This document shows positions 11,780-23,145 of a DNA stretch of 64,000 nt, piece by piece (the stretch's first letter is position 1; each line of letters begins with the position of its first letter). The notes under the pieces are model-generated. The model did no database searches and was not told where the DNA came from. It was given only the letters and a program-made list of their open reading frames with translations. Position numbers and translations under genes: made by a program. This DNA comes from Capitulum mitella (taxonomy: Eukaryota; Arthropoda; Thecostraca; Pollicipedomorpha; Pollicipedidae). The DNA lies in the NCBI GenBank assembly GCA_030062745.1, contig CP099839.1, positions 42,581,891 to 42,645,890 of the forward strand. The letters are read 5' to 3'.

Positions 11780-12467
11780 ATGAAGCTGGTGAGTACTGCG
11801 ATGCGAAGAGACGTTCACAAGGCATTTGACGACGGTTTCATAAAAGCAGACAACTCTGGTGGTAAAAATGTTCATCACTGTAACCCTTCCTGTTGTCCAG
11901 CCTCCGTGAATGTGACGAGACATGCTGATATGTTTTCAGTTGGTCGTGCTGGCTCTGATGATGTTGGCGGCCGTGGCTCTGGCGGCTCCTGCTGACGAGC
12001 AGGACGCCCCTGCCGACCTGGCTAGCGATGACCTGGAGGGGTCAGAGTTCTTCTTCCGGCCGCGCTATTACAGGCCCAGGTCAGCGACAACGTCCGCTTC
12101 TGTACTCATCTCGTATGGCTTCTATGTGTTGTGGGAGTGCTGGTAAAGGCGTCTGGTATTTGCCAGTTGCCAGTGGAATAATACCGCATTCTGCGGTGCT
12201 GCTGATTTTTTTAATGTCTTTCACGATTAGTTTTCATTGTGTCCCATCAACCCAGACCATTTTCACTGCTGCTCACGCTAAAGGAAGTTAGCATGGACTC
12301 GAATGCGAGAGAAAACCGAAGCTGTCTCTAACGTCTGCTTTTATTTTTACAGGTACTACGGCCACGGCTACGGCCGCGGCTACGGCCACGGCTACGGCCA
12401 CGGCTATGGCGGCTACGGCTACGGCAAGAGGTACTACCGTCCCAGGTACTACGGCGGTTACCACTAG
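11780..12467 (+). CDS. Secreted Gly/Tyr/His-rich basic peptide precursor, paralog A
   Basis: Three coding exons: 11780-11788, 11940-12079 and 12353-12467, giving 264 nt and 87 residues. Intron 1 (GTGAGT...TTTTCAG) follows codon 3 in phase 0. Intron 2 (GTCAGC...TTTACAG) splits Arg50 in phase 2. Residues 1-19 form a signal peptide (MKLLVVLALMMLAAVALAA). Residues 20-39 are acidic, with eight Asp/Glu and no basic residue. Residues 40-87 are basic, with about 31% Tyr and 29% Gly: FFFRPRYYRPR, then GHGY/GRGY repeats, then a Gly-Lys-Arg site (74-76) and the tail YYRPRYYGGYH. The product is probably exported and perhaps processed. An acidic pro-part before a cationic peptide is typical of antimicrobial precursors; GHGY repeats also occur in structural, crosslinked proteins such as squid-beak histidine-rich proteins. 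Function is unknown. The tiny first coding exon resembles arthropod cuticle-protein genes. Confidence 0.87.
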
Positions 12468-12725
12468 GCCACGACTGGGAACAAGTAACGGCCCACGACT
12501 GCAAAGGACGGCTTGATCTCCGCGGCGGAGGTCAACTAAAACGGACGGAACCCATCGACCCCAGGCAGAGACGTTTTTCGTGTGGGCGATAATCGCATTG
12601 TCACGTCCCATTCTCACTGGTGCGTCCCATGACACTTTTATGGTTAGTAGAACCCGAGCGACCATATTTACATTGCGCTGATGGGAGATGGACCATCGCC
12701 ATGCATTACCGAATGCTCTTGCTGA

Positions 12726-12731
12726 AATAAA
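12726..12731 (+). terminator. Poly(A) signal AATAAA of gene A
   Basis: AATAAA sits 259 bp after the stop codon, inside a GCTGAAATAAAAGGAAA context shared by all four paralogs, with T-rich DNA just downstream. It predicts a single short 3' UTR. Confidence 0.7.
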
Positions 12732-14904
12732 AGGAAATATCAAAACGTTTTATTGTTGCAGCTGTTGCACACAAACGGACGGAGAAGGGGACCATCGCCT
12801 TTTCCTGCCTGGATGCGGACGAACTATCAAAATTTGGTTTTGATGTGTGTTTCTTTTTCAATGCGATGTATTCGTGCTATTTAATAATTACATCAAACGG
12901 TAACCGTCCCTGAGGGACTAATCCCAACTGAGGGACTCCGCAGCTACCACTGCCTCACATTCTATGGGACGTGATGCACAGCAGGGTTGGTTGGTTTGGG
13001 TTAGGGTGCTTAGCCATTTGATCTCAAGCTGGGACGATCCACATGGGGACGGAGCCATTTCCCTTCTACCTGGTCCTCTGAAGAGGCCTCCGAGACCTTT
13101 CGAAGGAGACACCCCGACCACCAGCGTGACAGCCAATTTAGGTTTTCCCTTGCAGACGAGCAGTATTTAGGATTACAGCTATAACAGGTCAATTGTCAGG
13201 AAGCTGTATAACCGATTCTAACATTTCACGGATTTTTCTTGGGAGTCTCGAGATCAGTATCCGATCCACTAATTTAATGACATCTTTGGTTCCAAGTGCA
13301 CGACGGTAGTGACGGAACAGTCTGCGGGCCCCGAAACAAGTGCCATGACATGAGGGAACGTTGGTCAGTTCGATGCCCACTTTGGACATCTCGGACACTC
13401 ACTCTGTCGTTTTGAGTCTTCACCTCATATGAAGTTCCAAGTATTTTATCCTGTTTTAACGGCCCGTTTTATAAGTGCCACTAACCCCAGATCTCCACCC
13501 GAATGTCCAGTTTATTAAAGTCATGTACTCTCGGAAATATGAAGCATAGCTCACTAAAATACCATTTTAGTGGTGCCAAAAAAATATATATACGGTGAAC
13601 CTGGGTCCCGTTTACTTAGGGCCAAATAATGTTGATTGACTGGAGACCTTTCGGCGGCTGCGGGGATGCTGTTAGAGAATACTGATAGATGTATGCTTCT
13701 TTGGTGGGCTTTAATGACTAAAGGGGTTGTCACGTCCATAGCTAAGCGAAAACAAAAAACTCCGTCAATCCAGCTCGTTTAAAGTAAAAAAAGTGAAAAG
13801 ATTGTGTCTCCAAATATTTCGGATGTGCTTCGAACTCGCTTCACCGTCACATTCATGGCGCATGGTAGATGAAATGAACATACTAAAAGAGACAATGTGA
13901 TGAAAAACGCCATCAGATTAAGTCGAAATGGATAAATGCACGTGGAAAATATTTCATCTTCCCTCTAATACAAATTGTGCGCCATTTCGTTTATGTGAGC
14001 GCGGTCCGTCACTTGATCACACAAGTCTCAAGCACTCCGTTACTAAAGCATTGAGGTTCTTACACAAGTCGGTGAGAAGTTGGATGCGGTTCAACTTTTC
14101 AGATCGGTCTGAAAGTTTAGGACTCGATATCCGTTGGCCAGTTACCCTCGCTTAGTAGCCGGATCTACATAAGCATGCAAAATATATTTAAGGAGCGAGA
14201 CCAATACTAGCCATTTGAAAACCTACCCCTGAAAATGGCCTCCTGGTCTAGGGCACTTATTGCCAGTAGTCAGCCGAACGTCAGAGAAGATGGATGGTTA
14301 CCAGAATCCATCGTTCTGGATCCGTGCATTTGCGAATAATCCATTCATATTCTCACACGAATACTCCGTTCATGTATGACGTAAGAATCTTTCAGAAAGT
14401 GTGGGTGAGCGGAAATGGGCCAACTAGCAACTCACTGCCTACTTAATGACGAACTCGTGTCATGACGAATGTCATTTTCTGTTTCGTTACATTTGTGAGA
14501 CTTTTGAACGTTGCTGGCGATGTGTTGTCCATTATGCTCCCAAACCTATAGAATTTTTTTACGAACATTTTATAACTACCGACGGACTAGAACGCCAATG
14601 TTCAGACGTGGCCTCATCTGGCCTTGCCACCTGACACAACATTCAGTCGTTTCTTTTGCTTTATTTTGTGTTTTGTCGAGGATCAATGATAATGCGAACA
14701 AAAGGGCAAGGAGCACCTTTGTACAGAAAATCTTGGCACACGCAACCGTAATCATTAGGGCGCTATATGACGTCAGTCATATTACCTCACTTGACGTATG
14801 ATCATGACCTGCTTTAAAGCACGATTAAGATTCACCATTTAATGTCTGGATCTGCCATTAACTCGTGCAATAAACTATAGGGATGATGCTGGACATCTGG
14901 ATAT

Positions 14905-15600
14905 AAACTTAGGTTCCACCACTGTGACTCCGAATGACCTCAGGTGACCTACGGTCATTCCACAAAGTGGAAGTCTGGATGCAATTTTGGGGTATAAAAC
15001 CGACTTCAGTTCCTATTTTTACCCAGGCATCCTCAAACCGGGTTTTAGCAAGAACGATGGTACCTCTGTGGAGATGAGGGGCAAACGTGATTTTATCTTG
15101 TTTCTTTCCATGCAACACCATAGGATTAATTTTAAAGGCTGCCCAATGCGGGGGGGGGGGGCGAACAGCTGCCCCCTCCCCATTCTAATGTCCCTGTCTT
15201 TTAAACTCCTTTTTGTTAGTTTACCCCAAAAGTGCCCTGACATGACGTCATGATCCGTCACATGGGTCAACACCATTTCTCGTGTTTAGTTACATCTTTG
15301 GCCCAGGACTGCATTTCAGGCACCACGGCAACCTCGAATGACCTCAAGTGACTTCAGTTTTTTTCAGAGAGTGGAAACGTCTTGTTGCAATTTTAGACTG
15401 CCAAATCGACTTCTGTGCCTATTTTCACCGTAGGGAACTTGGTGTAAAACACAACGGTGTTTTAGACTCTTTGCTAATTCACCTTAAATATGACCTGTCC
15501 TGACCCCATGACACTTCATGTGGGTCGACACTATCTGTCTTGATTAGTGACTTTGTTGGCCCACGAATGCATTTCAAGCACCAACGAGCTGAAGTCCACC
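14905..15600. repeat. Two-copy tandem duplication with AGGTCA half-sites
   Basis: Copy 1 (about 14905-15310) and copy 2 (about 15320-15595) share the same order of words. Both start with a CGAATGACCTCA block, then a GTGGAA block, a CAATTTT block, a CGACTTC..CTATTTT block, a CATGTGGGTC block, a GTTGGCCCA-like block and a GCATTTCA.GCACCA end. Copy 1 carries about 130 extra bases, including a run of 12 G at 15150-15161. It begins just beyond the right edge of the gene A unit. No gene is seen. Confidence 0.6.
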
Positions 15601-15689
15601 AACAACCACAAAGTCGAGAAAGCACAGTTCTAAGGATTGTCCTCAACCACTAATCCTGAAAATCTTAGGCCCATTTATTGCAAGGCGTG

Positions 15690-15914
15690 ATTTGAAGAAG
15701 GCCTAAAAAATTGAGGTAAACCTCTCTAAGTGACCTAGGTCAGTGACTTGACACGGCCAAAAGTTGAAATTTTGCAAAGCATGTGCAAAGGATGTGAAAA
15801 GGGTGCTGAAAAATTCAGGGCGATGCGCCTCTGTTTTTTCTTTGTTATCACCAAAACTCATGGGAGAAGGGCGATTGGGCATCGAAACGCTTGTCCCGGC
15901 TTGGCAAGGGTTAA
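15690..15914. repeat. AGGTCA/C-rich dispersed repeat ending in TTAA
   Basis: It contains TGACCTAGGTCA at about 15731-15742, then an AAAAGGG-rich middle and a GGGCGATTGGG block. The GC-rich terminus ends in CAAGGG immediately before TTAA (15911-15914), the same terminus-plus-TTAA arrangement as at 496-499. It is probably the right end of another copy of the same TTAA-type family. Confidence 0.4.
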
Positions 15915-16524
15915 ATATTCCCAATAATCTCAACGATTCTGTGTTCGCGTTGATAGAAGTCTACATCGCCATTTCAACTTAAGCGCTGGTCTATGGGCAA
16001 GATTCGGTCAAAATCGGACAACAAACAACAATACTTCTCTGGACATTACGTGTGTAAAGTAAAATCATGATGATTCAGCATCCTGGATAGAGGTCACCGA
16101 GGCATAACGTCATCCATTCGGCGCTTCGCTCTACCCACCGTGGAGTCGGACTGACCGCAAGTCAGATTACTCCAGCCGGTTCTGCCGAACGGGAAGGGTG
16201 GCGAGTTGTAACACGCAAAGACCACAGAAGCACAGATGTCACCACAGAGGAAGCCAGACAAAAGAAATACTGTTCAGAGACAAGCGTTTTTTTTTTAAAA
16301 ATGCGTTTAAGGATGTAGGATCGTAGACATTAAAAATGATACACGAGGAAACGCAGGCTTCATGGAGCTGGACGGGAGCCGTAGCGCTGCGTGGCCGTCT
16401 CAATAATTCCGTGAGTTGTGTCTAGCAAGCAATGTCAGGTGTAAGCCCTTAGCAGTCACGGATCCTGGATTTCCGAAAATAGTTGCATAGTTGCAACAAA
16501 AGTAGCACAAAGACTCCAGAACTG

Positions 16525-16575
16525 GTAAAAACTTTTCTGGTAAAAACTTTTCTAAAAAAATTTTCTGGTAAAAAC
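16525..16575. repeat. Short tandem repeat, TTTCTGGTAAAAAC x3
   Basis: Three nearly adjacent copies of a 14-17 bp AT-rich word, with the third separated by an A/T run. No gene is seen between 15914 and 17800; the open frames there are short and unrelated. Confidence 0.6.
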
Positions 16576-17799
16576 GGGAAATAAAGATCACAACAAAAGA
16601 CTAGCACACTACTAAGTGATGTCAGGATCTTTGCCATTTAGCTTGGTTGCCAGCATCACCCAATATAAAGTACGTGATCTGAATCTCCTCAGACAAGTAG
16701 CTATTCAAACGCGACCACAAAGTATGTCGAACCAGATGGTTCAGGCACACGCACGCATGTCAGTTAACCTGTTCTGCCGCGTTTCTGCGGACAAGGATGC
16801 ACCCAAGTGTATGAAGTCAGGCATTAGAATGATTTGAACGCAAACGGCACAGTTTTTTTTACAGTTCCCTCAACAATTTACGGTGAGACACGTGTTTCAG
16901 TAATTCGACCAGTGGTTTCAGGGTCGGTCTCGGATCCATTGTCGGCTCCCTTTTTTTGCTGTGCCTGCGCCTGCTGCGACCAATCGGATTGGTCGCCTCG
17001 TGTCAGCTCGGCCCTTAATGTGACGCATGGTATGACGTGACTGGAAGTCTCAAAGCCTATACCCTGGCATCACCGGTGGCATAAAGCTTCGAAGCCTTGG
17101 CTCCTATGGGAAATACCTTTTATTTCCATCCGATTGATCAAACGTTTTACAGAAATCGGCGCTGAAGCTTAAATGGCGATTTGCAAAGTTTCACCAATGG
17201 GAAGCCATAATTGTGAAAGTTATCAAGAAAAACGAGGACACGCATGCTTTGACGCTAACAATAGACCGCAGGTGACGGCCACACTTTCCCGAACCATACC
17301 CGCTCAGACTTCGTCATGCTGCAGTTCAAATCAGTCGATGCAGTTCTATGTACCCAATTAATCTGCAAAGCAAAGCAGGCACTTGCCTGTAAGGTATTAG
17401 TTCTGCCAAAAATTAGCCTCTCGAGTCAAATCAGTGACACAATGATTCACCGCCACTCCGCACAAAAGAAACCTGTTCTCCTGACCCCAATCACACCTGA
17501 CATTGCAAACTTCGCAAACATAAAACGAGGTTGAAAAAGTGGGAGGCCTCTACGCGCTCCGGAGAGGCCTGTCCTCAGTCCTCACAGGGAATCTCGAGTA
17601 AAGCATCACCATTCCCTTGGGAAATCCTGAATCCACCTCTGACTTAAGCGCTCTATGCCCAGTTCACACCATACGTGTTATCAACCGAGAGATAGCTGCG
17701 TCGCAATTCAAACCCTCAAACATTGCAGCTATGGGTTTGGATCTCTTTTACTGAGCTGGCGAGGGTGACGCAAAGCAGAGTGGAATCCGCAGGTCGTGG

Positions 17800-18060
17800 C
17801 ATGTACATGTCGTGCCGCATCCTGTTGCAGTTTGTCACCTGGCAACTGGCCAGCATAGTGTGACGCCGACTACCACACGATTGTATCGCACCCTCGGCCG
17901 CACGTTTAATTTCCACCACAAAATCAGCCGCTACCTGGAACCACGCGATCCGGTAAAAGGGTTGGAGTCGATGCAGCAAGCTCTGCTTAACACGGTCTCC
18001 GATCCCCAAGATCACCCTAGCAAACCACTCGGGTCAAACTTGTCAAGAAATAAGAAAAAA
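17800..18060. mobile_element. SINE-like repeat, copy 1
   Basis: It shares a roughly 200-bp body with 34340-34540: a CACAAAATCA block, a TACTTGGAA/TACCTGGAA block, a GATCGGC/GATCCGG block, GCAGCAAG, TTAACACGGTCTCC, and a GATCACCC/CATCACCC block. Each copy ends in an A-rich tail. Two dispersed copies with a common body and A-rich tail suggest a retroposed SINE. The tRNA-like head is recognisable only in the other copy. A separate tandem of TTACGAACC words lies downstream at 18418-18475. Confidence 0.45.
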
Positions 18061-19404
18061 ATTATGTGCGTCTTGTTTACATTAGGATGCGAAAATATGG
18101 CCAAGACACTGCCGACATTGTATAGCAGCAGATTTTATGGACGTAAGTAAGAAATGTTTTTAACATTCCAGCAAAAAGATTGCTGTCGCGCAATTATTCT
18201 GTTGTGATCATGACCTCGTTGAGTAATCGAGTGTGTCGGGACCCGATCGCTGGCTCTGTCAAAAGTAATCCCAGCCTTACAAAATCTGACACCACAAAAC
18301 ATTTTAAGCCGCACGGTCGTCCTACATTTGCCGTATACTGCATCACAAGTAGGATACGGACTCGAGGAAGTGACGACCATGCCGGGCAGGGAAGAAAAGC
18401 TAAAAGAATGGCCCCTACCTTACGAGCTTACGAACATTACGAACCTTACAAATTTACGAACCTTACCGATTACAAAACATCACAGCCACTTCTGTGCATG
18501 ACCTGATCCTGTCGAACGTACGGCACTGCATTTCCGTATTTGGCAACTGGTCTGATAAAAAACCACAGGCAACTTCAAGGGTGGTGTCTGGAAGACAAAA
18601 AATCGGCCACATTTCAGACGTTTCGAGAGGACCAGGCTGGCTTACCTCCACACAGTTGACTGCTTATCATTGCCTTACTGTCACCCACAACATCTGCGAG
18701 TAACGAGAACCATCATCTCTGGCCTTTTTCTTCAATCTTAACTCAAAATTTCGCTCTAGTCGCACACGACAGGATGAACTTCTTCACCAACCACGCATCC
18801 GAATCGAGGCTGGCAAGCGAAAGTTTGCCTGTCGAGATTCCGGTTTATGTAACAGATTGTCGTCAGACTTAAGAGACCGGAAACTCGGCTCATTTTAAAA
18901 GAGCATGGATGTGTAAAACAATAACAGGGCAACGTGACATAGTTCGTTATGTTGACTGATGTCCCGTCTTTTCCCCTACTCTTACTTAGTATGAAGGATG
19001 CATGTAATTGTGTGGCACTCGGTATTCCAAAGTGTGTGGCATTCTGTATTCCAAAAGCCTGCAAAATAATTTGAACGGCTGGAATCTCCGCCCATACCAC
19101 GCTACAGAATGCTTTTATGAAAACGACAGGGTTTTTTTCCAATTTCCTTCGTTTTTTTTATTGTTTTATACACATATTTCTTGTTCTACATTTATATACT
19201 ATGTATATACAAGTACTGTACAATTATCATACCATACTGTTTCATATCTAATGAAGCTGGGCCTAAAGTAGGCACATTATATGTGGATTGTCCAAGGCGG
19301 CGGAATATATAACAAATAATAAATAAACTCGGCTGGTCCGTTCTGCAAAGGACAAAGTGTGCGTGTCACAGCGCCCTCTCGCCCGAACATTTTGAAATTC
19401 CTTA

Positions 19405-20190
19405 ATGTATGAGAGGAAAACCCTGCGAGAAAAAGAAATGACATACTGCAAAAGAACTAAGCCTTCCGGAGCAACCAAATCTCAGCAGGAGACACAGAAG
19501 ACCCGACTTCGCAAACTTTTACGTGGACGAATGAGAAGTGCCAGGGACGTGGAGGTGTTTATGGACGACGAGTCCTATTTCACCTATCGCGAAGTTGGAT
19601 GCCAACTAATGCCGACCTTAACACCTCAGCAGGAGCAGAAGTGGTTTGTCATGTCTGGTTTCCGCGGAAAGTAAGTTTCTGCGGAAACGTCTTGTCTGGT
19701 TGGCCATGAGTCCAGGGGTGTGACGCGTCCAGTCATCATGCCGAGCAAAACAACATCAGTGGCCATGTATGCCGGGAGAGATGTCTGCGCGAGGTTTTAA
19801 TACCTCTCGTAAGTGGCAAATACCAGGAAAGACATGTTCTGTTCTGGCCAGGCATTGCCAGCGCCCATCACGCCCGCCAGACGTTGGATCTCTCGGAGGA
19901 CGCAGGGATGCCCGTCGCACCCAGCAACATGAATACTGTGTCCCCCCCCCCCCTCATGACCAAAAGAAGACTTCTGGGAGATAAGCAAGCAGAAGGTGGA
20001 CGAAGAAGTCTGTGAGGCCAAGTCTGGCCGTCCGCTGAACCTCAGAATTCAGCAGCGATCAGTGAAGTTGACCCGAACGTACCGCGAACAATGATGGAGG
20101 GGTTCCAGCACGCGCGCAGCTTTCAGACCGCACGATACTTGTATCGGAGATTCACGGGGCCCAACTGAAAGAGCGTGAAATACAGAGTAC
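19405..20190 (+). pseudogene. Tc1/mariner-like DDE transposase, broken
   Basis: The first open part (19405-19674, 89 residues) is basic and ends in the first catalytic block, VFMDDESYF. The second block reads in another phase from 19770: a CLREVLIP stretch, then HVLFWPG (FWPG at 19842-19853), IASAHHARQTLDL and PVAPSNMN. In related transposases this is FWPD with a catalytic Asp, so the Gly marks loss of the active site. A run of 12 C (19942-19953) sits where the ELRPIE-type segment belongs and shifts the frame. After it comes DFWEI (from 19969) with a KQKV stretch, as in the third catalytic region. Frameshifts, a stop and the lost Asp make it a fossil. I identified the family from memory of the motif pattern; terminal repeats were not found. 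Confidence 0.7.
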
Positions 20191-20748
20191 GTAACCTTAT
20201 TTTCGTGTGTATAGATCGAAAAGTTGGCATGCAACGTGATGCGTTACCTTTCCAATTTCATAGTACTCGCACGTCACACAGTATTTTATGCACGAACAAT
20301 CTTACGAATTTTGGAACATTTGGACGAGGCATGATATGCAAATCAACGGTTGACGTAATTCAACGTGAAAAGGGATGATACTGTGGGAAAATGAAATTTT
20401 GGAATGCGCGGAAGGGGTGAACTGCTCCCACTGACGGGAAATTCCAAACCATCGCGGGGATTTTCCGCTATAGTTAACATGCTAATCGAGTCCTAGGCTC
20501 TAGTCCTTTGTGTGCAGGACGAGGTCTGCAATCAACTGCACCATAGACAGATGAGCCACAGCACGCGCCGTAACAGCTCTCTCGTCATCAGATATTTCCG
20601 GTCGGGCTGTCAATGAAACTCATTTCCCATGGACAGTTGGCAGTCACACCAGTTCACATGGGATTAGTACCCTTCTTTGTTGACATATATTCATTTCCCG
20701 TCGGTGCGTTGACTTGACTGAGTCATGTGCCGCGCCAGTCATGAGCCG

Positions 20749-20870
20749 TGACGTCACAGAGGTGGTGGCGGACACGACGCTGCCTCCTGCGATCAGACGC
20801 CTCAGGTCATAGTGACGTCATAGCTGCCCACAGCGGGGTGCCGGTACTATATAAACAGGAGACCGGCCGA
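20749..20870 (+). promoter_or_regulatory. Core promoter of gene B: two CRE-like sites and a TATA box
   Basis: TGACGTCA lies at 20749-20756 and 20813-20820, in the same 64-bp spacing as in gene A. TATATAA lies at 20848-20854, 70 bp before the start codon. The leader between TATA and ATG is almost identical to that of gene A. Confidence 0.7.
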
Positions 20871-20923
20871 GTTCTGCATACTCGTCCTCCAAGCACATCC
20901 AGCGGGATCACCTGAGCATCACT

Positions 20924-21609
20924 ATGAAGCTGGTAAGTACTGCGATGCGAAGAGACGTTCACCAGACATTTGACGACGGTTTCATACAAGCAAAGACAGC
21001 TCTGGTAACAAAAAGTTCACCGCTGTAACCCTTCCTGTTGTCCAGCCTCCATGAGTGTGACGAGAGAATGTGACGAGACATGCTGATATATTTTCAGTTG
21101 GTCGTGCTGGCTCTGATGATGTTGGCGGCCCTGGCTCTGGCAGCTCCTGCTGAAGAGCAGGACGCCCCTGCCGACCTGGCTAGCGATGACCTGGAGGGGT
21201 CAGAGTTCTTCTTCCGGCCGCGCTATTACAGGCCCAGGTCAGAACCAATGTCCGCTTCTGTACTCATCTCGTATGGCTTCCATGTGTTGTGTAAATACTG
21301 ATGAAGGCGTCGTGTATTCGCCAATTGCCAGTGGAATAATGCCGGATTCTGCGGTGCCGCTGATTTGCTGAAACCTTTCAGATGCCATTTTTCTGTATCC
21401 ACCAATCTGAGTCTCTCCACTTGTGCTTCTTTTATGGCTCTTCACTGACCTGCAGTGACTCAAACGCGAGGGAAACCTGCGTTGTCTATAACATCTCTTT
21501 TTATAGGTACTACGGCCGCGGCTACGGCCACGGCTACGGCCACGGCTACAGCGGCTACGGCCACGGCAGGAGGTACTACCGTCCCAGGTACTACGGCGGT
21601 TACCACTAG
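20924..21609 (+). CDS. Secreted Gly/Tyr/His-rich basic peptide precursor, paralog B
   Basis: Three coding exons: 20924-20932, 21098-21237 and 21507-21609, giving 252 nt and 83 residues. Intron 1 starts GTAAGT and ends TTTTCAG (phase 0 after codon 3). Intron 2 starts GTCAGA and ends TTATAG (phase 2 in an Arg codon). The signal peptide has Leu in place of the Val of A (MLAALALAA), and the pro-part begins PAEEQ. The repeat part reads YYGRGYGHGYGHGY, then SGYGHG, the dibasic site RR, and the invariant tail YYRPRYYGGYH. The Ser interrupting the Gly run is unique to this copy. Compared with A it is one four-residue repeat shorter. Secretion is predicted; the mature role is unknown. Confidence 0.85.
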
Positions 21610-21875
21610 GCCACGACTGGGAACAAATAACGGGCCACGACTGCAAAGAACGGCTCGATCTCCGCGTCGTAGACCAGCCAAGACGGACGGAACCCATCGA
21701 CCTCAGGCATAGACGCTTTGCCATTTTTCGAGCGGAAGACAATCGCATCATCACGTCCCTTTCTCACTGGTGCGCTCCACGACACTTGTATGATTAGTAG
21801 AGCCTGAGTGACTATATTTACATTACACTGTTGAGAGATGGACCATCACCATGCATCGCCGAGGGCTCTTGCTGA

Positions 21876-21881
21876 AATAAA
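21876..21881 (+). terminator. Poly(A) signal AATAAA of gene B
   Basis: AATAAA lies 267 bp after the stop, in the same GCTGAAATAAAAGGAAA context as gene A. Confidence 0.65.
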
Positions 21882-22618
21882 AGGAAACATCAAAACCTTT
21901 CATTACTGCATTTGTTGCACGCAAACAGCTGGAAAACGAGATCGTGGTCTTCGCCTGCCTGGATACAGATACATCATCCAGACATTCAGGAGGTAACTGT
22001 ATTTTGACACTGGACGGGTTCTTTCGATTGTACAGATCGAGACGGTCGCCTGTCTCCAGGCGATCCTCAGAAGTCGGCGTTTTCCGAATCTGCAAGCAGT
22101 CCAACCACCATCCAACGTTCACGCCACCGATCGCCACCTCGTTATACGCCCTTGACTGATGGCGGTTGCACGCTTAATCATTTTTCAACAGTTCTTGAAA
22201 ATCATATGTTTCAGAACGTTTTCCCATTACTTGGTTCGATTCAACTGTAATGCCGTCAATTTTATTAAATATAAATATAAATATATATACATGTATTAGT
22301 AGTCGCGCAAAGCAATTGAAAACTTAAAAAACGGCCTATTTTCGCTTTTTTTTGCTAAACATTCTTTAATTTAATGACCGAACGAAATTTCCTCTTTTTC
22401 TCTACACTTATAAGCCTTTGAGGAACACATTGGTATTGAATTAATTGAAATCGGCAAATAAAAAGGTCCCACATCCACTTTGAAGAGCAGGTTTTTTTAT
22501 GAAGCACATCGTCGTTAGCCGCGGACTGGGTTACCAGTCCCCGCCTCCCTAGCACTTTTGGCACCGCAGTTCTTGCGTACTGACTTAGTGCGTGATTACA
22601 ACATATTCCTCATGACAA

Positions 22619-22712
22619 CTATATATATATAGCTGTCCTGTATATATATGTATATATATGTATATACATATGTATACATATATATGCATATATAGGTGTG
22701 TGCGCGTGTGCG
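22619..22712. repeat. (TA)n / (TATG)n / (GT)n microsatellite
   Basis: A TA-rich compound microsatellite with TATATATG and TATACATA phases passes into a short GTGTGTGCGCGTGTGCG tract. It lies between the tail-to-tail genes B and C. Confidence 0.9.
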
Positions 22713-23049
22713 TAATTGTTAGCTGCAGCAGAAAAAGATCAGCATCAGCGGAAAAACACCATTCCTGACAAAGTTCTGAGCGACACGCAAATTTCTTTTT
22801 TTGTCGAGTGACAGTCAAGCCTGGAAATGACAGAGGTTGTACTATCGTTGCTTTGATTGATATTTATTACGTAGTTTGCCCGTGCATAACAGAAAGTATG
22901 CAAATGTGTGATATCGGATTTAGTTTTTTGACTCCTTGACCTGATGCAATCTTCCGGCGTACATGTTGTTTATGTTATTGCGATATGTATGTTATGAATA
23001 TTTGACAATTATCGAAAGGCTGTTTTTTTAGAAGAACTCATAGCCAGGG

Positions 23050-23145
23050 ATGAACCAGATCGGGACTTTTGTGATCCGGCCGGATACCGGATATGCCGGA
23101 TCGGGGTGCCGGATATCCGGCCGGATGCCAGATATTATGGTTGCC
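23050..23145. repeat. CCGGAT-rich repeat fragment, possibly from a hAT-like element
   Basis: Interlocking CCGGAT, GGATAT and CCGGCCGGAT words fill about 80 bp in an otherwise AT-rich region. Repeats of this kind (GYP/IRP-type translated words) are known beside some animal hAT/ZBED-derived sequences, but no transposase motif is present here, so the assignment is a guess. The rest of 21990-24200 shows no gene. Confidence 0.3.

Larger units (their letters stand above)
10450..14850 (+). repeat. Duplicated unit carrying gene A (most complete copy)
   Basis: This segment is repeated in inverted orientation at 24200-32135. Its left part, 10450-11780, matches 25252-26595. Its right part, 12780-14850, matches 26635-31000 in pieces (12900-13530 with 30300-30850; 13590-13720 with 30130-30260; 13920-14200 with 29610-29860; 14205-14450 with 28080-28400; 14450-14850 with 26635-27000). 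A shorter direct copy lies at 20490-21990. The kilobase before the gene start differs from the C copy by only scattered, mostly transitional changes, while the outer parts are visibly more diverged. A tandem ancestor with a roughly 4.4 kb period, later partly inverted, would explain the order. Confidence 0.75.
20490..21990 (+). repeat. Duplicated unit carrying gene B (short copy)
   Basis: This is a direct copy of the gene A region. Homology starts near 20490 (GAGGTCTGC, TCGTCATCAGAT and TTCCGGTCGG words, as at 11350-11440), runs through the gene and fades near 21990 after the poly(A) signal and the CTGGATAC-type block. It lacks the outer parts of the A unit and is the most diverged of the four in its promoter-distal region. 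Confidence 0.7.

Noticed and set aside
12288..12743. Long antisense frames across the third exons of genes A-D (also 21239-21754, 24410-24820, 31177-31395)
   Set aside because: They are shadows of the GGCTACGGCCAC-type repeat, which is open in several phases, and they ignore the splice structure.
13189..13398. 69-codon minus frame, partly preserved at 30385-30603 (HYRRALGTKD)
   Set aside because: The second copy has a premature stop and replacement changes; it is probably drifting flank DNA of the duplicated unit.
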